Assembly: GCA_022768805.1 (NCBI GenBank)
Contig: JALELB010000039.1
Span: forward strand, 1 to 33,091
From: Ruminococcus sp.
GTDB taxonomy: Bacteria > Bacillota > Clostridia > Oscillospirales > Ruminococcaceae
DNA length: 33,091 nucleotides
Reading direction: 5' to 3'
Position numbers and translations under genes: made by a program. Of the stretch, positions 7,062 to 13,413 are shown piece after piece. Position 1 is the stretch's first letter, and the number at the start of each line of letters is the position of its first letter. The notes beneath the pieces are model-generated. The model saw nothing but the letters and a program-made list of their open reading frames with translations. It was not told the DNA's origin and made no database searches.

Positions 7062-7090
7062 TTGACGGCGGAACAAAAGTGTGCTATGAT
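7062..7090 (+). promoter_or_regulatory. Sigma-A promoter of the small unknown gene
   Basis: TTGACG (7062-7067) and TATGAT (7085-7090) are 17 nt apart, 34 nt before the ATG at 7125. Confidence 0.75.
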
Positions 7091-7124
7091 GATACGGAGG
7101 AATCCTTTGGGAAGGGAGAGTAAT

Positions 7125-7376
7125 ATGGAACGGAAACGGAATCAGTTTGATCTGCCGGGTATTTATTATTTCCAGGCGGGCAATACCTATACCGGCAGCA
7201 AGGGTAAGCTGCGGTTCCGCATTGATGTGGACGATCAGATTCATGTGGCCTGCTGGCGTACCCCCCTGTGCTTTGAGCTTTCGGAGATGGAGGCAACGGC
7301 GGAGTTTCCGCTGACCCAGGAGGGCTATGATGGCCTGATTGCCTGGCTGGACAGGGAATACGCTGAAACAAAATAA
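7125..7376 (+). CDS. Small conserved-looking hypothetical protein (83 aa)
   Basis: I do not recognise the family. It is an 83-residue soluble protein with no signal peptide or membrane segment, beginning MERKRNQFDLPG. It has alternating hydrophobic strands (IYYFQAGNTYTGS, LRFRIDVDDQIHVACW) and a C-terminal helix (GYDGLIAWLDREYAE), a beta-rich fold closed by a helix. The ATG at 7125 is chosen because the promoter at 7062-7090 lies inside the longer open frame that begins at 7032, and GGGAGAG lies just upstream. It has one gene per transcript and ends at a strong hairpin. Confidence 0.8.
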   Translation: MERKRNQFDLPGIYYFQAGNTYTGSKGKLRFRIDVDDQIHVACWRTPLCFELSEMEATAEFPLTQEGYDGLIAWLDREYAETK

Positions 7377-7381
7377 AACAG

Positions 7382-7428
7382 AAAAAACACCGTTCCGGGC
7401 TTTATCCTTCCGGAACGGTGTTCTCTTT
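7382..7428. terminator. Convergent terminator overlapping the end of the PH-domain gene
   Basis: AACACCGTTCCGG (7386-7398) pairs with CCGGAACGGTGTT (7410-7422). The minus-strand side has a run of six T, the plus-strand side CTCTTTT. The right arm also encodes the last residues of the minus-strand gene that stops at 7402, so the hairpin is shared between coding sequence and terminator. Confidence 0.85.
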
Positions 7429-8940
7429 TGTACAGTGTATGCCGCATTCCGGCAGTTCATCCGGCAGTCTGAGCCCCAGTTGGGCATACAGCCGTTCCAC
7501 ATCCCGGATCCGGAACCCCAGCAGGGGATGCCGGTGGGGCATGCTGCCGTAAAAGTACAGGTGCAGATCGCATTTCCGGTACCACCGCTGAAAGGGGGAT
7601 ACCCGGATCTGGATTTTGGCAAGGGCGTCTGCATTGGCAAGAATCGTGTGGAACCGGAAGCCTCTGCAATACCGGATGCACAGCAGATTGCCCTGGACAG
7701 TGATGCCGGTGGTGCGCCAGGCAACGGTTTTGACGATTAACAGCCACAGCATGGGGATTTCCAGCATCAGCATGCCGAAGGAGATGAAATCTGAAAACTG
7801 GGGCAGGGCATTCTGCAAAAGCCGGGACAGCACCGGGATTGCCGCAGCGGCGGTGGCCGGTGCGTACAGGTAGGTCAGCATGCCGTTGCCCGGTGCACGG
7901 ATCTGGTTCTTTTTCGGGATGGACTGGGGAAAGAAGGAACTGATGGTTTCCTGGAGACGCCGCCACGGAATCATGGGCACCATGACAGGCAGCTCCCGCC
8001 GGGCATTGCCGTAGCCGGAGCAATTGAGCTGTACGCTTGTCATGCGGCACACCTTCATGAACAGATTCTGACGCAGGTCAATGTAATTGATCCGGTCGCT
8101 CTGGATGATATACCGGCGCCGGGTCAGCAGCCCGGAGCGGATCCGGAGCTGGTGGGGGTCCTGCTCGTACCGGAAGCCGATATAGCGCAGCATATTGATG
8201 AGGAAGGACAGCAGCCAGGCTGCCAGCAGCACAATGGCGGTGCCCACTGCAATAGGGGGAATCTTACTGGCAATCCGGGAAATCTGTGCGATCTGGGCGG
8301 TAATCTCCTCCGCCATCTCTCCAGCCATTTCCGTCAGCCGCCGGGGCAGGCTTTCCTGGAGCATGGTGTCCACCATTTTGCCGAACTGAAAGAAAAAGGT
8401 GGACAGATACAGCGCCCCGGACAGGCTGCTGGAAAAGATAAAGGAAAAGAACACAATGGACAGCCAGTGGGGGTGATAGGAACGGGTCTTGCTGCTGCGG
8501 AGCCGGATGGGCAGCCGCTGCTTGATGCGGCGGTAGTCGGAGCGCCGCACCAGAATGGAAATATCCATGGCCTTCAGGGTACCGGCACGGGTGTCCAGCT
8601 GTACCCGCACGGCGAACAGAGGCCGCAGCCACCAGGGATGCTCTGCGGTGATGACGGATAGATTCTGGTAAGGAATGACAATCTCCTGGTGGATCAGTAT
8701 GCCGCTGGAGTAGACAAAGCAGTTCCGTTCCGCCCGGAACCGGATAAAGTACCAGCGCAGGTAGCCGATGCCCAGAATCACCAGCACCACCAGCAGGTCG
8801 AACCAGGCCCCCTGGAGCCAGTAATAGAAGGCACGCACATCCAGACGGATGGAGTGAATACCGCGCAGCAAAGGGAAAATCAGCAGCCAGATATTCTTAC
8901 CGGCATATTTGATGATATTGACCGGATGCTCCCGATACAA
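7402..8940 (-). CDS. Bacterial PH-domain (bPH2/DUF304) membrane protein, YdbT type
   Basis: A 512-residue integral membrane protein with a long hydrophobic region near residues 40-65, further helices at about 160-190, 230-260 and 360-425, and three soluble bPH2-like domains (DUF304) after them. Examples are NCFVYSSGILIHQEIVIPYQNLSVI, QLRIRSGLLTRRRYIIQSDRINYID and ITVQGNLLCIRYCRGF; these are the usual ..SG....IPY..I.. strands. In Bacillus the YdbS-YdbT pair is linked to resistance to bacteriocins. The start is taken as TTG at 8940: it lies 4 nt after the YdbS-like stop and is preceded by a GGGGTGAG site. An upstream TTG at 8985 is possible but would overlap the neighbour by 41 nt. It is the second gene of a two-gene operon. 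Confidence 0.75.
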   Translation of the reverse strand: MYREHPVNIIKYAGKNIWLLIFPLLRGIHSIRLDVRAFYYWLQGAWFDLLVVLVILGIGYLRWYFIRFRAERNCFVYSSGILIHQEIVIPYQNLSVITAEHPWWLRPLFAVRVQLDTRAGTLKAMDISILVRRSDYRRIKQRLPIRLRSSKTRSYHPHWLSIVFFSFIFSSSLSGALYLSTFFFQFGKMVDTMLQESLPRRLTEMAGEMAEEITAQIAQISRIASKIPPIAVGTAIVLLAAWLLSFLINMLRYIGFRYEQDPHQLRIRSGLLTRRRYIIQSDRINYIDLRQNLFMKVCRMTSVQLNCSGYGNARRELPVMVPMIPWRRLQETISSFFPQSIPKKNQIRAPGNGMLTYLYAPATAAAAIPVLSRLLQNALPQFSDFISFGMLMLEIPMLWLLIVKTVAWRTTGITVQGNLLCIRYCRGFRFHTILANADALAKIQIRVSPFQRWYRKCDLHLYFYGSMPHRHPLLGFRIRDVERLYAQLGLRLPDELPECGIHCTKENTVPEG

Positions 8941-8944
8941 GCCC

Positions 8945-9397
8945 TCACCCCCTTGGGGGCTGCAGTGCGGTGCGCAGCTGGTCAAAATCCCGCTTGCTCA
9001 GAAAGAGCAGCAGCATGGAGCCGCCGAATGCACTCAGCATCAGAAAGTTCAGCCCGGTAATCTTGGAAAAGGGTGTGGAAATCGCCGTGGTATACTGAAT
9101 GGCGCTGCGGCGCAGGGTCTGGGTCCGCACAAAGAAGCAGCCGCTGTGCTTGATGACCTGTTCGGAGGAGATATAGTAGCAGGTATGCCGGAAATACAGG
9201 GGCAGGTATACCATGGCGGCAAAGAGCCCGGCTGCGGTGACCAGGCCGATTACAGTCCACATGATCGCCGGCAGGTCGGAGAGATAGGGCACGGCAGGGA
9301 TGCAGTAATAGAAAAGGCCATCCAGCAGGGCAGTCAGCAGCAGCAGTACCAGCCGGATCAGGTTGATACAGGTCTTATCCACAAAATATCGTCTCAC
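8945..9397 (-). CDS. Bacterial PH-domain (bPH2/DUF304) membrane protein, YdbS type
   Basis: A 150-residue protein with two N-terminal membrane helices (about 12-34 and 45-68) followed by one bPH2 domain: YYISSEQVIKHSGCFFVRTQTLRRSAIQYTT, then a strand-helix ending FLSKRDFDQLRTAL. The GTG at 9397 is selected by AAGGAGG (complement of 9405-9411), 7 nt upstream. It pairs with the larger YdbT-like gene immediately downstream, the usual arrangement for this two-protein membrane complex. Role in envelope defence is inferred from family members only. Confidence 0.85.
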   Translation of the reverse strand: MRRYFVDKTCINLIRLVLLLLTALLDGLFYYCIPAVPYLSDLPAIMWTVIGLVTAAGLFAAMVYLPLYFRHTCYYISSEQVIKHSGCFFVRTQTLRRSAIQYTTAISTPFSKITGLNFLMLSAFGGSMLLLFLSKRDFDQLRTALQPPRG

Positions 9398-9527
9398 ACT
9401 GTGCCCTCCTTCCGGTCTTTTTCGGCTTTGCCCTGCATATGCTTTCTGCGCACGGCTTCTGTACCATTATATCACATTCAGCCGGTACAATTCAAGAGCC
9501 GCAGCCAAGAAACCCTGGGAGGCTTAT

Positions 9528-10826
9528 ATGCTGGAAAGAATCAACACATTGATCTGGGGAAATCTGCTGCTTTGTCTGCTGCTGGGCACCGGGCTGTATT
9601 ATACGGTCCGCCTGCGGGGCTTTCAGCTTTGGGGTATGGGGAAGGTACTGGGGCGTACCTTTTCCGGCTGCCGGCGGAATACAGCAGGCAGCGGCCGCAT
9701 TTCCCAGCTCCAGGCCATATCCGCCGCCCTGGCCGCCACCATGGGTACGGGCAATATCGTGGGCGTGGCAACCGCACTGACAGTGGGAGGTGCCGGAGCG
9801 GTGTTCTGGATGTGGATTTCCGCTTTGCTGGGGATGCTGCTGGTGTATGCGGAAAACCTGCTGGGTGCCCTGTTCCGCTATCGCTGCCCTGACGGCAGCT
9901 GGTGCGGGGGTGCGCTGGCATATCTGGAACGGGGCATGAACAGCCGCCCCCTTGCTCTGGCTTTTGCCGCATGCTGTGTGCTGGCTTCCCTGGGCATGGG
10001 CAATATGGCTCAGGTCAACTCCATTGCCTGTGCCGCCCGGGAGGGCTTCGGGTTATCCCCGGCAGTATGCGGTCTGGTGACGGCCGCTCTTGGAGGAGGT
10101 ATCGTGCTGGGGGGCGTCCGCCGCATCGGCAAGGCTGCCCAGAGCCTGATTCTGCCCCTGTCCGCCCTGTATCTGCTGTGCGGCACAGTGTTCCTGATTC
10201 TCCGCCGGGAAATGCTTGCCGACGCCTTTTGTTCAATTTTCCGGGGCGCCTTCGGCCTGACGGCTGTGGGGGGCGGCATCAGCGGCGCTGCGGTGCGCCG
10301 GAGCATGAATATCGGCCTCCGGCGTGGGGTCTTCTCCAATGAGGCTGGCCTGGGAAGCGCCTCTCTGCTGCATGCAGCCGCGGAAGCAGAGGATCCGAAG
10401 CTCCAGGGCATGTGCGGCATCTTTGAGGTGTTTGCAGATACCATGCTGTGCTGTACCATGACGGCGCTGGTGATTCTGTGCAGCGGTGTGACAGATCTGG
10501 GGATGGACGGGGCTGTACTGGTTATGGCAGCCTTTTCTGTCCGGTTCGGCAGCTTCGGCAGAATCTTCATTACCCTTTCCGTCATGCTCTTTGCCTTTGC
10601 CACCCTGATCGGTTGGAGCGTTTGCGGAGAGTCCGCCGCCCGGTATCTGTCCCCCCGGTGGGGCAGCAGTGTATACCGGCTCTGCTTCCTTGCTGCCTGC
10701 ATGATCGGCGCAGTGCAGGATCTGACGCTAATCTGGCAGCTGTCGGATCTGTTCAACGGGCTAATGGCATTTCCGAATCTGATCGGACTCATCGGCCTGC
10801 GGCGGCATGTACGTCCTCCTGCATAA
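9528..10826 (+). CDS. Sodium:alanine symporter family (AGCS) transporter
   Basis: A 432-residue polytopic membrane protein of the alanine/glycine:cation symporter family. Characteristic segments include the N-terminal WGNLLLCLLLGTGLYYTVRLRGFQ, ISALAATMGTGNIVGVATA-like text at about residues 65-85, GGISGAAVRRSMNIGLRRGVFSNEAGLGS at about 260-288 (the family signature) and multiple predicted helices throughout. The ATG at 9528 is preferred because GGGAGG (9517-9522) is 5 nt upstream and the N-terminus matches the family. Length is at the short end of the usual 440-480 residues. It imports a small neutral amino acid with sodium. It is followed 47 nt later by the pseudoenzyme-like gene, so the two may be cotranscribed. 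Confidence 0.93.
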   Translation: MLERINTLIWGNLLLCLLLGTGLYYTVRLRGFQLWGMGKVLGRTFSGCRRNTAGSGRISQLQAISAALAATMGTGNIVGVATALTVGGAGAVFWMWISALLGMLLVYAENLLGALFRYRCPDGSWCGGALAYLERGMNSRPLALAFAACCVLASLGMGNMAQVNSIACAAREGFGLSPAVCGLVTAALGGGIVLGGVRRIGKAAQSLILPLSALYLLCGTVFLILRREMLADAFCSIFRGAFGLTAVGGGISGAAVRRSMNIGLRRGVFSNEAGLGSASLLHAAAEAEDPKLQGMCGIFEVFADTMLCCTMTALVILCSGVTDLGMDGAVLVMAAFSVRFGSFGRIFITLSVMLFAFATLIGWSVCGESAARYLSPRWGSSVYRLCFLAACMIGAVQDLTLIWQLSDLFNGLMAFPNLIGLIGLRRHVRPPA

Positions 10827-10873
10827 GCCCGGCGGGGACGGTGCATACTCACCTTGAGAAACGGGAGAGGAGT

Positions 10874-12988
10874 ATGCAAAGGATGAATGCTGTGATTTTC
10901 TGTGACGGGAGCTGCGGCTGGCTGGCGCCCCTGAGCCGGCTGCCCAAGGCGCTGCTGCCTGTTTGCGGCAGACCCCTGCTGGCCTATCTGCTGGATCTGC
11001 TGGCGGAAAGCGGCTGTGTGGAGCAGGCTTTGATTGTGGAGGAGGGCAGGGAGCTGTCCCGTGGGTTCGGTACCGTATACCGGGACCTGCCCCTTGCCTA
11101 TGCCCATACTGCGCCGGATCGTGCCGGCACGGATACCCTGGTGATCACTGAGCCGGTGCTGGCGGATTTTGATCTGGGGGCGGCACTGTCCGCCCATCAG
11201 TCCCGGGGCGGAATGACCGCCCTTTGCGTCTCCGTTACCGAGCCGGAAATGTATCCGCTGCTGGGGGATAATCAGGCATTTACCGGCTGCGGGATTCTCT
11301 CTGCCGGCATGCCCCTGCGCCGGGAGCTGTATGCCCTGGCCCTGGGGGAGCAGGCGTGGATCTATCCGGATGCAGGCATGTGGCACCGGGTGGGCAGCGT
11401 CCGGGAGTATCTGCGTGCCCAGCGTGCGGTGCTGCGCAGCGGACTGGTTGCCGGGGGCATACGGCTGGAGTCGGGCAGCATTACCCCGGAGGGCCGGGAG
11501 GACACTCGTCTGCTTCCGCCCTGCTGTACGGAGGAGGGGTTGCAAACCGGAACGGACAACCGGATCCGGGGCTGCGTGCTGGGCAGAAATGTGACCATCG
11601 GCAGCGGTGCGGAGCTGGAGGATTGTGTTATCGGGGATGGAGCATATATCGGGGACAATGTGGTGTGCCGGGAGGCATGGATTGGCGCCGGCGCTATGCT
11701 CATGCGGGGCAGCTGTATGGAGCCGGGCAGTGCCCTGGGGGAGAACGCCCGCCTTGGAGAGGCTTCGGTGCTGCGACAGGGAGTCCGGGTGTACCGGGAC
11801 AGGCGGGTGCCTCCCAGAACGGATGCGGCGGATGATGTGCGCAGCAGTCTCCCCGTCCCCCTGGAGCTGGACAGCGGAAGCCTGTGCGGAGAGATGACGC
11901 CTCTGGGCCTGCTTCGGTTGGGAGCGGGACTTGCCGCCTGCGGAGATACTGCGGTGGGCTGTGCCGGGGATCCGGACAGCCGGGCTCTTGTCCATATGCT
12001 GTGTGCCGGGATCGCACTGGCGGGGGGCGGCTGTCTCCGGCTGGAGGACTGTACGCTGCCCCAGCTGCAGGCGGCTTCTGTCATGGGGGACTGCGCACTG
12101 CTCCTGTATGCGGATGCCGGCTCCCGGGACTGTCTGGAGCTATACAGCCGGGGCGGGCTGCCCCTGACCCGGCGGCAGGAGCAGCAGATCGGCTCCGCTC
12201 TGCTGGCACCCTACGCCGGAAGCTTCCGGAAAGACCGCTGCGGCATGGTGGCGGAGGGAAGCGGGCTGGCCGCTCTGTATGCCCGGCAGCTGGCATTGCG
12301 GGGCAGGGTGCCCTGCGGCAGAAGCATTGAGGTCAGCGCCGGGTCGGAGGGACTGCGGCGGCTTGCAGGTTCCCTGACCGGAGGCAGCGGCGCGTCCCTG
12401 GTATTCCAGCTGTCCCAGGGAGGACGGCGGCTGACGGTGTATGGGGAGGATACGGGCTTTATCCATTACGAGCAGCTGCTTCTGCTGTGCTGTATGGGCT
12501 GCGGCATGCGTGGAGAGGATGCGGCGCTGCCGGACTGGTTTCCGGCGGCAGGGGACAGGCTCATGAAACGGTACGAAAGGCGGATTCTGAGATACGGCAC
12601 CCAGGAAGGGGAAGCCCGTGATCTTGCCATAAAGCAGCGGTTTTCTCTGGACGGGCTGGAGCTGGGTGTGACGCTGATGGAGCTGCTGGCGGATACCGGA
12701 GAGCCTCTCGCCCGGCTGTTAAAGCAGTTGCCGCCCCTGTTTACCACCCGGCGGCTGTTCTGTGCCGGTGACGGTGCCCGCCGGCTGCTGCAGCAGGTGT
12801 GCGGCAATCCCCGGGGCGGCGTTTTGCAGGAAGCCCCGGAGGGAACCGTCCGTGTGCGTCCGGAGGGCAGGGAGAGTCTGCTGCTGTATGCAGCCTCTGC
12901 GGATATGGAAACCGCCTGTGAGCTTTGTACCCAGGCGGAAAGGTATCTGAAAACCGCTGTGCAGCAGCAGAAACCGGCACAATTATAA
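10874..12988 (+). CDS. Nucleotidyltransferase / beta-helix / phosphomannomutase-like fusion, apparently catalytically degenerate
   Basis: 704 residues with the layout of mannose-1-phosphate guanylyltransferase / phosphomannomutase fusions. Residues about 4-180 resemble a sugar-phosphate nucleotidyltransferase (MNAVIF, LPKALLPVCGRPLLAYLL, RVGSVREYL). However, the GGxGTRL nucleotide loop reads CDGSCGWLAP and the Gly-Asp metal site reads ITEPVLADFD. Residues about 230-305 are left-handed beta-helix hexapeptides (VLGRNVTIGSGAELED and so on). Residues about 335-690 align in pattern with a phosphohexomutase (LLRLGAGLAA, AGIALAGGGCLRL), but the TASHNP phosphoserine loop is absent, replaced by LLLYADAGSRD. 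An alternative ATG at 10883 matches the family start better and has GAGGAG 10 nt upstream. It is probably a regulatory or structural pseudoenzyme; the ligand is unknown. Confidence 0.7.
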   Translation: MQRMNAVIFCDGSCGWLAPLSRLPKALLPVCGRPLLAYLLDLLAESGCVEQALIVEEGRELSRGFGTVYRDLPLAYAHTAPDRAGTDTLVITEPVLADFDLGAALSAHQSRGGMTALCVSVTEPEMYPLLGDNQAFTGCGILSAGMPLRRELYALALGEQAWIYPDAGMWHRVGSVREYLRAQRAVLRSGLVAGGIRLESGSITPEGREDTRLLPPCCTEEGLQTGTDNRIRGCVLGRNVTIGSGAELEDCVIGDGAYIGDNVVCREAWIGAGAMLMRGSCMEPGSALGENARLGEASVLRQGVRVYRDRRVPPRTDAADDVRSSLPVPLELDSGSLCGEMTPLGLLRLGAGLAACGDTAVGCAGDPDSRALVHMLCAGIALAGGGCLRLEDCTLPQLQAASVMGDCALLLYADAGSRDCLELYSRGGLPLTRRQEQQIGSALLAPYAGSFRKDRCGMVAEGSGLAALYARQLALRGRVPCGRSIEVSAGSEGLRRLAGSLTGGSGASLVFQLSQGGRRLTVYGEDTGFIHYEQLLLLCCMGCGMRGEDAALPDWFPAAGDRLMKRYERRILRYGTQEGEARDLAIKQRFSLDGLELGVTLMELLADTGEPLARLLKQLPPLFTTRRLFCAGDGARRLLQQVCGNPRGGVLQEAPEGTVRVRPEGRESLLLYAASADMETACELCTQAERYLKTAVQQQKPAQL

Positions 12989-13020
12989 CGGATATTTGTG
13001 CATTGTCTGAAAAAATCCCC

Positions 13021-13049
13021 TTGACATTTTGTGCGATTTGGCGTATAAT
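13021..13049 (+). promoter_or_regulatory. Perfect-consensus sigma-A promoter of the RNase J operon
   Basis: TTGACA (13021-13026), a 17-nt spacer and TATAAT (13044-13049) are all exact. It precedes a leader of about 345 nt before the RNase J start. Confidence 0.93.
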
Positions 13050-13402
13050 TAGCCTGTCTAAGTATACGTTTGAGCACTGTGCTCATCAGAAATTTATGGA
13101 ATCCAGGCAAAAACGCCTATGAAGAACCTGACGGTTTCTGCCAGGTTCATACATACATACCCGGACAATGACGCAGCATTGACTATGCAGCGGCGGGAGG
13201 TTGTGGAACTCCCGTCGCTTTGATGTTTTGACGATTGCGGCTGATTCAACGAAATCGAAGGAGTAATACATGCGGGACGGTTCCGCCGGAGCTTTGCGGT
13301 GCCGTTCTGCCGGACGGCGCTGCCCCGTTTTGTGCAGAGCCGTTTTTCTGTACCATCTTTCTGCGTGTTGTAACGGGAAAAACAGAAAAGAGAGGTTAAA
13401 AC
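13050..13402 (+). promoter_or_regulatory. Long structured 5' leader of the RNase J gene
   Basis: This stretch of about 350 nt holds no large gene. Visible hairpins: GAGCA/TGCTC near 13072-13084, enclosed by GCCTG (13052-13056) / CAGGC (13104-13108). AGGC of the latter can instead pair with GCCT at about 13115-13118. GAACCTG (13124-13130) pairs with CAGGTTC (13142-13148). AGCGGCGGGAG (13189-13199) pairs with CTCCCGTCGCT (13209-13219) and is followed by a short T-rich stretch, an attenuator-like hairpin. The 3' part carries a uORF. I do not recognise a known riboswitch. Autoregulation by RNase J is a reasonable guess. Confidence 0.55.
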
Positions 13403-13413
13403 GTGAACAATGA
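13270..13413 (+). CDS. Candidate 47-aa upstream ORF overlapping the RNase J start
   Basis: The ATG at 13270 has an excellent AAGGAG site 6 nt upstream (13258-13263), better placed than the site of RNase J itself. The peptide is basic and Cys/Arg-rich (MRDGSAGALRCRSAGRRC..., six Cys). Its stop TGA (13411-13413) lies 8-10 nt inside the RNase J reading frame, which starts at GTG 13403. This geometry would couple translation of RNase J to the uORF. Whether the peptide itself matters is unknown; no family is recognised. Confidence 0.45.
   Translation: MRDGSAGALRCRSAGRRCPVLCRAVFLYHLSACCNGKNRKERLKREQ

Noticed and set aside
13119-13223. 34-codon frame (ATG 13119) in the RNase J leader
   Set aside because: No Shine-Dalgarno sequence, and it spans two strong hairpins. 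The frame at 13270 is the more credible uORF.
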